From Rosa chinensis (Eukaryota > Streptophyta > Magnoliopsida > Rosales > Rosaceae), in the NCBI RefSeq assembly GCF_002994745.2, contig NC_037092.1, forward strand, positions 73,011,823 to 73,075,822: DNA of 64,000 nt, in the 5' to 3' direction. Positions within the stretch are counted from its first letter, which is position 1; each line of letters begins with the position of its first letter. Of the stretch, positions 34,523-46,415 are shown piece after piece. Under the pieces are notes generated by a model. It saw only the letters and a program-made list of their open reading frames with translations, had not been told where the DNA came from and made no database searches. The translations under genes were made by a program, and so were the position numbers.

Positions 34523-35808
34523 CAAGGGCGTAGCTACATGGAGATTAGGAGGGTCAATTGATCATGTTCACCATTTTGACAAAATCAATTGTGTCTTAGA
34601 TTTTTATTTTTATTTAAGAGAAATATAAGTTTTTTTGACTCATTTTGCTTTCTTTTTTTATTTACACATTTTGCCCCTTCTAATGCGATAAAATATAGTT
34701 GATTTTAACTAGTTTATGACACCAAAACAAAAAAATAATGTGTATCTTTGTATCAATTTTTTAGGGCCGAGCGGGCCGAATCAGCCGGAATTAGAACCGG
34801 GCCATACTGAGATGGGCCGACAAAGCCAGCTTACCGATATTCGGCTCCGTTGAGCCATACCAATTCAATGCTTCGGCTCGGCTATGATATGAGGTATTGC
34901 ATACCGTCGGTATACCGTACCGACCGTATGTATATACATACCGAATAAAATGCAAAATATACAAAATTTGATAAGAGGCGACCTCGTCTCTTACACAAAA
35001 ACCTTGCTCCCAACCACCAGAGCACGAGAAGCTCTCAATATATTATATGCAAAGTTTATATTTATTACGTCTTATGTGGTAGAATTAAAACACAACAAAA
35101 CCCAGAACCCTCTTTTACTTTCTACTCTCTATTTCTCTATCTTTTCTAGTCATCTTCTTTAACTCTTCTTCTTCTTCTGCAATTCTGCTTCATCTCTTCT
35201 TCTTCTCAGTTTTTTTCCTTTTTTTTTCTTCCTCCCCATTCCCCATTCTGCAGTTCTCTATTTACCATATATTCTACTAATCACCAACTAGAGCTAAGGC
35301 CCATTCGTCATCAAGTCAACATCAGATCTTCCTCATCCAATAACCATATATTCCATCATGAAATCAACATCAACAGATCATCCCCATCGAAAAACCGTCT
35401 TCTTTCTTCAGTTCTTTCCTCTTCTTCCTCTTTCATCAACTACAGAATACTCTCAACTCCAGCCGAATCATGCCAATATCTCGATATACCGACGTCTCGG
35501 TAACCGACAGCGGCTGTTTTAGATTTTGAGAAACCGACCAATGTCAGTCGGTAGCCGGTTGACAAATTTAGTGGTTGGTTTTCAACCGAATCGAGCCCTG
35601 CAATTTTCTCTCCTTTGATCTTTTCCTCTCCTAATTTGGTTTATATCATCCTTATTTATAGTGTTTTCTTTTCTCGATTTTTTGTTATACGAAGAAATTT
35701 CAGATATAATAAAAAAAAAATTCTTTCTATATAGTCAAGTCATTCAATTTGTAAATTAGTAGCTATATAAATTTGACCATTCTTGACAAAATTTCTGGCT
35801 ATGCCAGT
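34523..35808. mobile_element. hAT-like element related to the one at 17907-18445
   Basis: Left end CAAGGGCGTAGC and right end (reverse complement) GACTGGCATAGCCAG resemble the termini of the 17907-18445 element. The 'gaggagggtcaa'-type subterminal sequence is shared too. No matching target duplication was found. It is split by the hAT at 34762-35600. Confidence 0.55.
34762..35600. mobile_element. Non-autonomous hAT element (839 bp) nested in another
   Basis: Termini TAGGGCCGAGCGGGCCG and, reverse complemented, CAGGGCTCGATTCGG. Flanks CAATTTTT (34754-34761) and CAATTTTC (35601-35608) form an 8-bp duplication with one mismatch. The interior contains CGGTA/TACCG-rich stretches and a CT-rich tract and has no transposase. 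Confidence 0.75.
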
Positions 35809-35836
35809 CCGTTAAATTCGGAAAAAATAAGAATAA

Positions 35837-36030
35837 TGTTAAAGGAAAAACACATTATGTGTCTTCCTCAAAGTAACTGACGAAGAGGGAATCAAGGAAT
35901 TGCAGTCACATCACAATCAGCATTTACTACCATTATTGTAATTGATGTTTCCGTTGTATTTCTATCCTTATGTAAAGGGATTATGAAATGAAATGAGTAG
36001 ACCAATTCTAATTTCCTATTTACTTTTACA
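35837..36030 (+). repeat. Candidate 5' LTR of copia element 2
   Basis: Runs TGTTAAAGG...ACTTTTACA (TG...CA). A primer-binding-like CGTTATCAACTCGAG follows directly. With no 3' LTR in the window it cannot be confirmed by comparison. Confidence 0.6.
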
Positions 36031-37341
36031 CGTTATCAACTCGAGTCTCTAGCCCTAGCCTCGAAGAAGGAAAAAAAAACCAAACCCTAGAATTTTTTTT
36101 TTCTGCAGCACCCTAAAAAAAAAAAAAAAAAAAAAAAAATCATGCGCTGCCTCACCCAGCCAAGAGCAATTTTCTCTCCGCACCCAACCAATTGATCTGC
36201 CCACCCGCGCCTTGCAGCAACCTTAGCACCCGCGCCTTGCTGCCTTGCACTTCAAGATCGATCTGCACCTGACAGCACTTCAAGATTGATCTGTTGCTGT
36301 TCTTCTTCTTCCCTGTCCAGAGCGGCCTCCACCTAGCCATCCCCGCCTGACAGCAGCCCCGTGTGCCCTGCCCCGCATGCCTTGCAGAAGCCCCTCCAGC
36401 GCGCGGCCTCACCTGTCACTACTGCACGCTAGCCCAGCGATCCCGTCGCTGCTACTGCAAACCTGATCGATATCAAGGTACCCAGCCACCCACCTGCAAA
36501 CCAGAGGAAGAAGAAGAGAGAAGAAAAAACAGAAAAAAAAAAAAAAAAAAAAAGAAAAAGAAAAAGAAAAAGAAAAGCAGGCCTTGCGGCCAAGAAAGAA
36601 AAAAAGAACAAGGCCCACTGCTGAAAAGAGAGAGAAAGCGGCCAAGTTTTTCTCAAGCGAAAAAAAAAAATCGCTACGCAGGTCTGAATCAACACGCGCG
36701 TGTGCTAGAATTGTTTTGTTTTCTCGAAACCAAGTATGTTTTTATTTTATTTTATTTTTAGCTGCCTTGTTTATATTCCATTTTTCATATATCTTATTAT
36801 ATGTGTTATATATATTCATGGAACCTAAAGCATGTGAATTTTATGTTTACTATTTTTAAGCATGCCTTATATTTTGTTGTTTATGTTTTTATCATGAAAT
36901 TTTGAGCATGTTTTATTTTATTTATGCTTATACAATTATTCCTAAGCATGCCTTTATATTATGCTATTGTTTATATTTTATTTTTATGCATGATATATTA
37001 TTGCTATTATTATATGTAGCATATATTTTATTGTATATTTGTGAAATTTGAGCATGCCATGTAATTCATTTTTATATATGCTATGTTTTATTATTTATTA
37101 CGTGCTATGATTATTACTTATTTAGAATGCTATACAAAAATTGCGTTTTGCCATGATAATGAAAGTTCATGCGCATTATAAATACATACTTACTGTGATA
37201 AACTATTTTCACATAGCATCGGAAAAAAAAATGTGACCATTATGAATCTTGGTCTTGAAATCTAATTCATATTTTTAGAAAATAATTCACGTGGATGTCT
37301 TTATGATTGCGTAATTTATTTCTTCTCTCTTGTTTATGTAG
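36031..37341 (+). other. Untranslated leader of copia element 2
   Basis: Long leader between the primer-binding site and gag. It has A-runs (36115-36139, 36533-36552), a Pro/Cys-rich GC patch at 36150-36480, and a T-rich stretch with repeated AAGCATGC-type motifs (36825-37060). The short frames here are low-complexity and not supported as genes. Confidence 0.55.
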
Positions 37342-38112
37342 ATGGCTGATCCAACTCGACTTGAATTTGACATTTTGGACTCAGAAAGACTTGAGTACCA
37401 CCGTTGGGTTTCCAATGTAGAAACTGCTTTTGTGGCAAAAGATTACACTGCCACCATTACCAACCCCAAAGACGATGTACCGTTTAATAAGGTGAAAGCA
37501 TGTGCCTTAATGTTTATGAGGCGACATATTGATCCTAGCCTACGCTGGGAGTACCTTCAATTGAAGACACCCAAAGAACTGTGGGATGCCCTTCAGGGAC
37601 GTTTTAGGAATATTCATGACACTTTGCTTCAAGAACTGACCGTTCAGTGGAATGAAATCCGCTTGCTTGACTACAAAAGGGTCAATGACTTCAACAAGGA
37701 CATGTTGCGCCTAAAGGCATGTCTCAATTTTTGTGGAAAGGAACTCATAGAAGATGATATGATCCAGAAGACTCTTTCCACTTTTCCTACTTCAACACTT
37801 ATACTAGAGAACCAGTATAGGCTGGAGTATGAGAACAAAAGAATCACAACCTTCAATAAGCTGATCAGCCTACCGCAAGTGGCTGAGAAGCATAATGAGG
37901 TTCTCTTGAACAACAATGTCAGGCCCGTTGGGACAAAGAAAATTTCCGAGGCTAATTATGGCAAAAATAAAGGTAGAAAGAACTCCAATGCAAAGGGGGT
38001 TGGACGTGCTGATCCCTACCCACGTTGCAACAATGCACCTCGTGGTATGTGCCGTGGAGGCCCTCCCAATGTATGGCGCAGAGATGGTGGTGCTGGCCCT
38101 AGTGGTCATTGA
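37342..38112 (+). CDS. Copia element 2 gag polyprotein (256 residues)
   Basis: ATG at 37342 opens an uninterrupted frame typical of a copia gag. It starts MADPTRLEFDILD, has a capsid block with ELWDALQGRFRNIHDTLLQE and DYKRVNDFNKDM, and ends in a basic Arg/Gly-rich tail (APRGMCRGGPPN). A complete zinc knuckle is not evident, only isolated Cys residues. The frame ends before protease, in contrast to the usual single gag-pol frame. It is the only intact retroelement ORF in the window, but its element lacks reverse transcriptase. Confidence 0.82.
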   Translation: MADPTRLEFDILDSERLEYHRWVSNVETAFVAKDYTATITNPKDDVPFNKVKACALMFMRRHIDPSLRWEYLQLKTPKELWDALQGRFRNIHDTLLQELTVQWNEIRLLDYKRVNDFNKDMLRLKACLNFCGKELIEDDMIQKTLSTFPTSTLILENQYRLEYENKRITTFNKLISLPQVAEKHNEVLLNNNVRPVGTKKISEANYGKNKGRKNSNAKGVGRADPYPRCNNAPRGMCRGGPPNVWRRDGGAGPSGH

Positions 38113-39494
38113 AACAAGGGGCAAAGGGCACCAAAGAACCCTTCAGTCAAACATGAAAGAGTTGATAAATTAGATTTCTAAACAAGACCTTTATTTGATT
38201 ATCGTTGGCTTATTAATAAATTTCAGATTTTATTCTGAAGCAATGAATTTGTTTGACTTTTATTTACTACACAGACATGGTTCGAAATAGCACTATAAAG
38301 ATGTAAAGCAATACATCTAGAAAAAAATTATTAGAATGAAAAGAATATCATTCTATTTAAATAAAAATACTCTAAAGAATATGAGATATATTTTCAAACA
38401 CTACTAGAATAAGGTTAATAGACATCATGTCTTTTAAATTAGTTAAGATTTCAACCGATGTAAATTGTTTTTCTAACATCAGTTCTTACAAATTTGATTT
38501 CTATTCATACAATTAACATCGTTTCTTATATTCGACCGATGTCTATACTTTTCATCAAAAATTTAAAAAAAAAGGCGGAAAGTACTAAGTCTAAAATTTT
38601 GTAAGCGGGGAGTCAAATTTTCACTCCCTCCCAACACTTGGTCAGATTTCACCCTAGACTCATATTCACTAACAACCGCAATTTTCATTCCCAAACCTAA
38701 CCATCGAGACAAAACCAGCCACCGACCTCCTCTTCCTCCTTCTCCGCCTCCGACCGCTCTCCTCCTCCTCCTCTCCCGTCCAGCCGAAGCCGGAGCTATG
38801 TTTGCCGTTCTCCTTTCTCTCTCCGTGGGCCTCCCCCTCTCAGCCCCTCTCTTCGATCGTCGACTCATCGAGGCGTCTACGACCTCCCTCTCCTCGACTG
38901 TAAGTCAGTAAGAAGTTGTCTGGGTTTTTACTTTGATCATCTCCATAATTTGAACATCTTCAATCGATCTATCTCTAATGAAGAACTCCTTGAATTTCTG
39001 GGTTTTCAAACGAACAGCCTTAAACTTGATCTTGGTGCTCTCTTCCTCGCAGCAAAGCTAAAAACTTTCTGGGTTTTCATACGAACAGCCTCAAACTCGA
39101 TGTCTTGGGTCTGTTCTCAATCTCTTTTTACTTGATTTATGCTTTGGGCTCTTACTTTTGATAATAGAATGATAGATTTTGCTTCGTATAGGTTGGGTAC
39201 TAATGGGATTATTAACATCTGATTTGGAGGTTCTCTTAAAAATGTTGTGAGTGAAAACTGAAAGGGACCCCGGATCCTCGGATTCAGGGCACTTACCGAG
39301 GCAAGCAACTCTACACCAAGCACAGGTCAACTTCATGCTTCCTCCATTTAAGCATGTACTACCTGATTTTGACGTCATGACATTCACTTAGGTTCACTTG
39401 TCACCACTACAGCACCCTAAGGATCCTTGAGATTCAAATTTACTTTTGACATTGTGTGATTGTTTATGAATGTGATTACTAGAATTATATGAAT

Positions 39495-39572
39495 CAAAAC
39501 TCTGTATTACAATATGGCACTTCAAAACTCTGTATTACAATATGGCACTTCAAAACTCTGTATTACAATATG
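39495..39572. repeat. 28-bp tandem repeat, nearly three copies
   Basis: Perfect units begin at 39495, 39523 and 39551 (CAAAACTCTGTATTACAATA...). They lie directly upstream of the captured XLG exons. Confidence 0.9.
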
Positions 39573-39606
39573 ATTGATACATAACATTTAGCAATTGAAA
39601 TATATG

Positions 39607-40706
39607 AAGACCCAGATTGGTGAAATATATGAGTGTCCGTCAAATCAGCTCCAGCTGCAGCAGTTGGTTGTGAATGGGAGGGAGTTGAGGGAAGAAGAGC
39701 TAGGTGAGATTTTGGGATGTGAAGTACCTCCTCAGAAGTTGAAGCCTAGGAGGTACTGGTACGATAAGGATTCGGGCCTCTAGGGAAAGTTAATGGATGA
39801 GCATTTGTTGTGTTTATCGTTATTGTTCTTTTGTGGATTTGTGTTTGTGTATTTGATTTCAGGAGGGAGAGAAGCCTGATTGTATCATTACTCAGAAATT
39901 GAATGTTGGGGGTAAGCTTCGGGCTGATGCCAGCAATGGGAACACTAATGTATTCATGAATGGCAGAGAGATCACAAAGATTGAGCTTAGGGTACTCAAG
40001 GTATGCAAAATCATTAACCAAAAGCTCGCAGTTGAATGAACTTATTTGTTAATCGTCTGAGCTTATTAATTCTTGCATTGCAGCTGGCCAAAGTGCAGTG
40101 CCCTCCAGATACTCATTTCTGGGTGTATGAAGATGGTACATATGAGGAGGAAGGGCAGAATAACATTAAAGGAAACATATGGGGAAAGGTTCTCTCGTAC
40201 CAGTGAATATTGGAATCCTGTTTTGTGGGAGTTTAAATTTAGACAAATGAGTTTGAGTCGAATTTTTATACAATTGCAGTTTGGTTTTTGTCAGGCAGGC
40301 ATCCACCCGTTTCATTTGTTCATTATTCTCATTGCATGTACCATCTCGTAATCAAAATGGGGCAATAGAAGATCCTATGACACAACCTTCAAGTAGGTCC
40401 ATCCCTGAATACTTGGATCAGGCAAGAGTTCAAAAACTTTTGTTATTTGGTCTGGAGGGATTTGGAACTAGCACCATCTTCAAGCAGGTGAGTTTACATT
40501 TTGCTACTTTTACTCCAATATTTCTTTGCATTGGCGTAACCAAGGTAATGTTGTTTAAATTGTATGACATTTTAGAAATGCTTGGTTTATCGTTCGTTTA
40601 TTCCGTGAACTAGGCCAAGTTCTTATATGGGAATGAGTTCACTCTCGAGGAGGTGCAGAACATGAAGCTCATGATTCAAAGCAATATGTACAAGTACTTA
40701 AGTATA
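39607..40706 (+). pseudogene. Captured extra-large G protein (XLG) fragment
   Basis: XLGs are plant Galpha-like proteins with a long N-terminal extension. Exons are seen at about 39607-39786 ([31 protein letters not shown]), 39863-40000 ([20 protein letters not shown]), 40084-40188 ([19 protein letters not shown]), 40299-40487 (ICSLFSLHVPSRNQNG, then the P-loop-like GLEGFGTSTIFKQ) and from 40614 ([23 protein letters not shown]). All have GT-AG borders and compatible phases. The first exon has a TAG where Trp is expected (DSGL-stop-GK). The piece covers the end of the Cys-rich extension and the start of the Galpha domain, then switches abruptly to MAP65 sequence at about 40706. Confidence 0.85.
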
Positions 40707-41754
40707 TCACATGTGGAATCTGATGGATACAACCATGGAGGAGGAAAAGAAATATCAGAATGTAACTAGTCACATAGCTGCTTCAGAATCTGAAATCACT
40801 GAGCCTAACATTCTTTTTGTAGACCTTCTAAATGATGTGAGTATGTTATTTGAGTTCAGAGATCTCAGATAAGGTGATATATGAATACTTTTTCATTGCA
40901 TCTGCTCTATAGTAACACTTGGAGCATAAATGTGTTTAATTAAATATATTAACTTTCTTTCTGCAGGTTGAAGCTGAAGTGTCAAAGTTGGAGCAACTCA
41001 AGTCAATTAAGCTCAAAGAGATCCTTCTGAAAAAGAAGTTAATTGGAACTGGAGGAGGTATGCAGACAGTCTCACATGGTTACAGAAATACTGAGTGCTG
41101 CAGAATACTCAAATGAAGCTATAGAGTATGGTAATTTCTTTCTTTCTTTGTTCTTTTAGGTTGTGTATATTACTACGGAAACTAATAGCAATGTTGTGGT
41201 AGCTTTAAGATACGAGAGAGCTTGATTGTAAGTGAATGCCATCAATGATGTATTACCTTATAAAATTATTTCTTGGTCCATTGAACCATTAGTTTTTGAT
41301 GTAAGAACTTCCATTACTTGTATAATTCGTACGAAATATAAACTCATGGATCAGCAGCAGCAAACTCATTATCAACTCGTTAGCGTATTTAATATGTTTA
41401 GGAGCTGTGGACCCTGCATGCCTGTTGGAACAAATTGAGCTTCAAATCGCAAGGGCAAAAGAGGAAGCTCTAAGCAAGAAAGAAATACTAGAAAAGATTG
41501 AAAAGTGGTTGGCTGCTTGTCAAGAAGAATCCTGGCTAGAGGAGTACAATAGGGTTGAGAATTCTATTCGTTTTTTTTTTCATTTTTTCTTTTTCACATA
41601 TTATTGTCCTTTCTGTTTCACTTTGTCAATACTAACCACTTAAAATCTTCAAGGAATAAATCTCACTTCATTGTCCTTCCGTGTTGTGTGCTTTCAGGAT
41701 GATAATCGCTATACAGCAGGAAGAGGTGCTCATATTACTTTGAAACGTGCAGAG
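40707..41754 (+). pseudogene. Captured MAP65 (PRC1/Ase1-type microtubule bundler) fragment
   Basis: MAP65 proteins cross-link antiparallel microtubules. Exons: about 40707-40836 ([29 protein letters not shown]), 40967-41130 (VEAEVSKLEQLKSIKLKEIL, then after a frame slip SHMVTEILSAAEYSNEAIEY), 41402 to about 41550 ([37 protein letters not shown]) and 41698-41754 (DDNRYTAGRGAHITLKRAE). Splice borders are conserved. A short insertion near 41043 breaks the frame. Order and strand equal those of the XLG piece, so a chimeric transcript is conceivable, though the breaks argue against a functional protein. Confidence 0.85.
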
Positions 41755-42439
41755 GTGCTCATAATACTGTATTGTGTTCCAATACAGGTAAAGGGGTTCC
41801 AGTCTAGCAAAAGTTATTAGAATCTTGAAGTAGGTACTACTCTGTTGCTGCATTCGTTACTAGAATATGATCTGTTTCATCTTTTGTTCTAAAATAGACT
41901 TAATCTTTTGTTAATAAAATGATCATATCAACTATATTTTCTATGCTTTTGAATATACTCAATGTAGTCCTGAAATCACTTGATTGTCCTTTTTCAGAGC
42001 ATTACATTATCAGCTTTTGCTATATATGGTTCGTATGAGTACTTAATTTCTGCATTTTGCTTTGCAGGGCACCAGTGAATGATCTCAATTAAATGATAAA
42101 GAGGCAAATTCATCGAATTTGGAGAAGTCAATTGATTAGATTGATCATCGCTGAAAGCAACCAAGACTAGCATGCAAAACCAGTTCCACCACTAATTGTA
42201 GAAATAGATGCGGCCATCGTAGATGTAGTAATTGCAGCAACTAGGAACAAAACTGCATGCAGTTATTACAGTAGTGGTATCTTCTGGACTAGCCTTAAAG
42301 TAGGTTAGGGTTTATTTTGTAAAACTTTTCAAATTATTAACAGCTTTCATGTTGGATAGAAATTAATGCAATTCCCTAATATTTAAACTACATTTGAATT
42401 TCATGTTATTTGTGGTTCAGCTTTCTAGTACCAAATACT

Positions 42440-43110
42440 TGTTTTAAAATGACAAAACTGATGTCAGGAAAGAGATATTACATCAGATTAAAAACGAAAA
42501 CCGATGTCAAGTAAGAGAAAATACATAAGTTATTAAACAAGAACTGATGTCGGAAAAGAGAATGTACATCAGTTACTAAATAAAAACTGATGTCAGAAAA
42601 GAGAATGTACATCAATTTGAGAATAAAAACCGATGTCAAGGAATAGAAACTACATCAGTTATTAAACAAGAACTGATGTCAACAAAGAGAAAATACATCA
42701 GTTCGAAAACAAAAACGATGTCAATTATTAATATGGACATCGATATCGACCAAGGAACCGATGTACAACATAGGATTGGACATCGTTGTTCTTCAGGAAC
42801 CGATGTGTAAAATATTATCAGACATCATTTCTAAATCAATAACGATGTTAAAATGGATAATTTATGTTGTTAGACCTATATTTCATTAAGCATCTAATGC
42901 CAAAGTATGAAGGTTTGACAATAGCTAAACACACCAAAATGGTGATCACATTAACATTTTTACATCGATTTTGAACCTTAAACCGATGTCTCGTTGCAAA
43001 CTAGACATCAATTATGCACCGATGTCTTAGTTTTGGCGATCTTTAACATCGCCCACTAAGACATCAGATTTTTTTTTTTTAAACATTAGTTGTGGACTGA
43101 TGTCTATGAA
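42440..43110. repeat. Right subterminal repeat array of Pack-CACTA 2
   Basis: Many copies of ACTGATGTC/GACATCAGT-like motifs. In 42460-42740 they form a degenerate tandem array of about 43-55-bp steps with GAAAAGAGAA spacers. Similar motifs near 38430-38540 form the left counterpart. Confidence 0.75.
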
Positions 43111-43129
43111 CTTTATCCTAGTAGTGAAA

Positions 43130-45012
43130 TTAATTAACAATACCTCCCATTTATTTGTAGGAATGAATCAAGGAGAACTTGAGTGCTTAGTTGATAGTGG
43201 GACTACCCACACCATATTAAGGAATAGGCAAGTATTCATTGAATTAATAACCTATAATTCCTTTGTGACTATGATGATTGGATCATCACAAGTAATAAAG
43301 GGCGAGGAACTGCCAAATTTTTGCTGCCTAATGGCACAATATTTAAAGTCATAGACGCTCTATATGCACCAAGAGCTAATCGAACCTTGTTAAGTTTCAA
43401 AGATATTCGTGCCAACGGTTATCATGTAGAAACACACTGTGAGAATGGAATTGAATACATTTATGTTATCTCTAATGAATGTAGAATGAAACACATTTTA
43501 GAGAAACTTATTAGTCAATCTAGTGGACTGTAACTCACTACGATTCGGATAATTGAATCCTATGATGTCCACCAACAATGAAATGTGGGACACTGACTCA
43601 TACAGGCTTTGGCATGACCGCCTAGGGCACCCTGGTCGTGACTTGATGATCCATATTTTAGAAAACTCACATGGACATCCCTTCTTTCAAGTGAAAAATA
43701 AAATGGGAGAAAAATCCGCCACACTGCAAGGTGTCGGTCCTAGTACTGCTCAAATGCAGCCATTGCCTTCTGAAGTACCAGAAGCAGTACCTCCCTCCCA
43801 TTATGCCTGACTATTTCAAAGGCACATCACTCGTTTTGTAAATCCTGTTTTTTAGCAAAAACAGGATCGAGACCTTCCTACGCTAAAAACACAAAACAAA
43901 ACATTCCATTCTTACAAAGAATACAAGGAGATATCTGTGGACCTATCCATCCAGAATGTGGACCATTCAAGTACTTTATGGTTATGGTGGATGTTTCAAC
44001 AAGCTAGTCACATGTCTCTTTATTGTCCACAAGAAATGCTGCATTTACAAAACTCATAACACATATTATACGGGGCTCACCACCTTGATCACCCTATCTA
44101 TCAAGTCTTATCAAGTCTATAAGACTTGATAACGCTGGAGAGTTTACATCAAAAGCATTTGATGATTATTGCATGTCTATTGGGATCGATGTAGAGCATC
44201 CTGTACCCCATGTGCATACACAAAATGGTCTCGCAGAAGCCACAATCAAAAGGCTACAGATGGTCGCTAGGGCACTGGTTATGTGCACCAAGCTGCCTAT
44301 ATCTATCTGGGGTTATGCAATATTGCACGCAGCTTTACTTATTCATTTCAGACCCACTGCTAGCCAACCATTTTCTGCGTACTAGTTAGTAACTGGATAT
44401 GAGCCTAAAATTTCACACTCACGCATATTTGGTTGCGCAGTATATGTGCCTATTGCGCCCCCACAACGCACTAAAATGGGTCCTCAGAGACGATTAAGTA
44501 TTTATGTTGGATACAAATCCCCAACAATTATCCGCTACTTGGAACCCTTGACAGGTGATCTCTTTACCGCTAGATTTGCGGATTGTCACTTTGATGAGGC
44601 AGTCTTCCCGTCGTTAGGGGGAGATAGGAAAAAAGATTTTCCAAGGGAACGACAGGATAATCGATCTTCACAATGTGAAAGTGAAGTGAAAAGAATAATT
44701 GATCTTCAGAACGTAGCAGATTTGATGCCTGATGCGTTTACTGATATCGCAAAAGTGACGAGATCACATATACCAGCTGCAAATGTGCCTGCATGGTTAG
44801 AAGTCCCCAACAAGGGGCACAGTGCTGTAGATAGAGGCACTGCAACCACACTTAGTGGAGGTGTGGTTGAGGTCGTGACTCCCCAAAGAGAGAGGGAGAG
44901 GCCACTTCGTTCGATTGACACTTACCCAAGGAAGAAGAGGGCGAGTAAGGCACAAACTGACCCATTAATCATCAATGTAGAGAATCCCTCTCATGATATT
45001 GTCTCTGATTAA
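43130..45012 (+). pseudogene. Copia element 2 protease and integrase, disrupted and truncated
   Basis: Protease motif LVDSGTTHTILRN near 43190; GAG-pre-integrase block YRLWHDRLGHPGRDLM near 43600; integrase core pieces GDICGPIHPECGPF near 43930, RLDNAGEFTSKAFDDYC near 44125 and HVHTQNGLAEATIKRL near 44210; then the linker with GPQRRLSIYVGYKSP near 44480. Several frame changes and stops. The open stretch ends at 45012 and no reverse transcriptase follows. Confidence 0.85.
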
Positions 45013-46415
45013 GATGAATCCGTAGCATTTCGCGGATCCTGAATAGATCGGAGTTACAGATCAAAAGTTATGATCCGTCGAAGTTTTAGAGAGAGAGAGA
45101 GAGAGAGAGAGAGCTAGAGAGAGAAAATGAGGAGAGATAGAGAGAGAAGAGAGAGAAAATCTCTCAGAGAGAAATGGGTACAGAATGAATGAGAAGAAAC
45201 CCCCCCGCCCCCAAAAATTGACACGTGTTGACCAATGATTGGTCCGCTTAATGCCACGTGTTAGTACACATCAAGGCTTCCCACAATTTGGACAAGTGTC
45301 CAATGACTACTCCCACTCGTTGGTGTCATCGTCATCCACATGGATGACATCATGGTCAGCTACCATGCAGCCAACACACCACGTGTCACCCAGTAGCCGA
45401 TCTGAACTCGTCACGTCTGCATTTATGTTCTTCCAATTAAACTTCAAAAATTCTTTTAAAATAGCTCGGGAACCGAAAAATTCACTGAAAAATGCTGCGA
45501 ACTCATGACGATCTCTTTTTTCCATTTCTATGCTCAAAAACCAAATTCAAGCAACTTCAAAATTTGGGATATCACAATAGCTTTGTACAACTATTGTAAT
45601 ATATTTTCACAACTATAGTAGTTGCTTTTTACAACTATGAAATTAGCTTTTTACATAGGTATATCATTGTTGAACCCTGCATACTTTTTGTATTATTGAA
45701 TATATTTTCTTTTCTCAATTGCAGTAGTATTTTTATTTTGGTTGTATTTTTTACATTTCTATAGCTTTGTTAGTCTCTGAGAATAGCTTTCTTAGTCGCT
45801 GCAAGTAGCTTTTGTTCTGCTTGGTTATTGCTTTTGACGTTTATGAGAGTAATTTTTAGTGATGGTGAGAGTAGCTTTTGTTACTGGTTAGAATAGTTTC
45901 TGGATGTTTGTGACAGTAGCATTTGTTGTTGGTGAGAGTAGCTTTTGATATTGGTGACAGTAGCTTTTGTTGTTGTTGAGGATAACAACTTTTGGTTTTG
46001 GGGAGCATAGCTTTCGTTGGTAATAGTAGCTGTAACAGTTGATTTTCTGACCTCGCTGGAAGTCACGGGAAATCTCATCAGAGTAGATTTTGTTGCTAGT
46101 GATATTGGTGTTAGTGCCAGTAGCTTTTGTAGTCGCTGGAGTTCGGCCAGAGACTTCGCCGGAGAGGAGAGAGATAATGATTGTTGACTTTTTACTCTAG
46201 TGGCATTTACGTAAAATTTTGATTTTTATATCCAAAATTTAATGCAATATTTAATTTAGTGACCTTACGTGGGTATAAAATAGTTTGTGGCCCTATGGCC
46301 AAAGAAATATTCAAAAATGGCCTTATATGTAACTTGCCCAATAACAAAATATTCGAAGGGCTATAATTTAGCCTGGAAAGTTAGAGACGGTTTAATAAAA
46401 ATTACTATTTGGAGG
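45013..46415. repeat. Non-coding stretch with GA microsatellite and a degenerate minisatellite
   Basis: A GA run lies at 45091-45125. From about 45580 to 46130 a motif related to GTAGCTTTTGTTGTTGGTGA recurs roughly every 22-30 bp with heavy drift. No gene seen. The part 45016-45578 has TG...CA-like edges but no target duplication. Confidence 0.55.

Larger units (their letters stand above)
38399..43126. mobile_element. Pack-CACTA transposon 2 (4,728 bp) carrying XLG and MAP65 fragments
   Basis: Starts CACTACTAGAATAAGG and ends TTTATCCTAGTAGTG, the CACTACTAG-type terminus of plant CACTA elements. A 3-bp AAA duplication flanks it (38396-38398 and 43127-43129). Right subterminal sequence (42440-43110) is an array of ACTGATGTC/GACATCAGT-type motifs. 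No transposase frame. The interior (39.6-41.8 kb) is exon-intron sequence from two host genes joined in the same orientation. It lies between gag and pol of copia element 2. Confidence 0.9.
35837..45012 (+). mobile_element. Ty1/copia element 2, 3'-truncated and split by a Pack-CACTA
   Basis: A 194-bp candidate LTR (35837-36030) is followed by a long leader, an intact gag ORF (37342-38112), and protease/integrase remnants at 43130-45012. No reverse transcriptase, RNase H or 3' LTR was found before other sequence begins at about 45013, so the right part is lost. The Pack-CACTA at 38399-43126 separates gag from pol. Confidence 0.8.

Noticed and set aside
36363..36761. 132-codon Lys-rich frame as a gene
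   Set aside because: Driven by A-runs in the untranslated leader of copia element 2, with no domain.
45016..45578. Solo LTR with TG...CA ends
   Set aside because: No 5-bp duplication at the edges and no second copy in the window.
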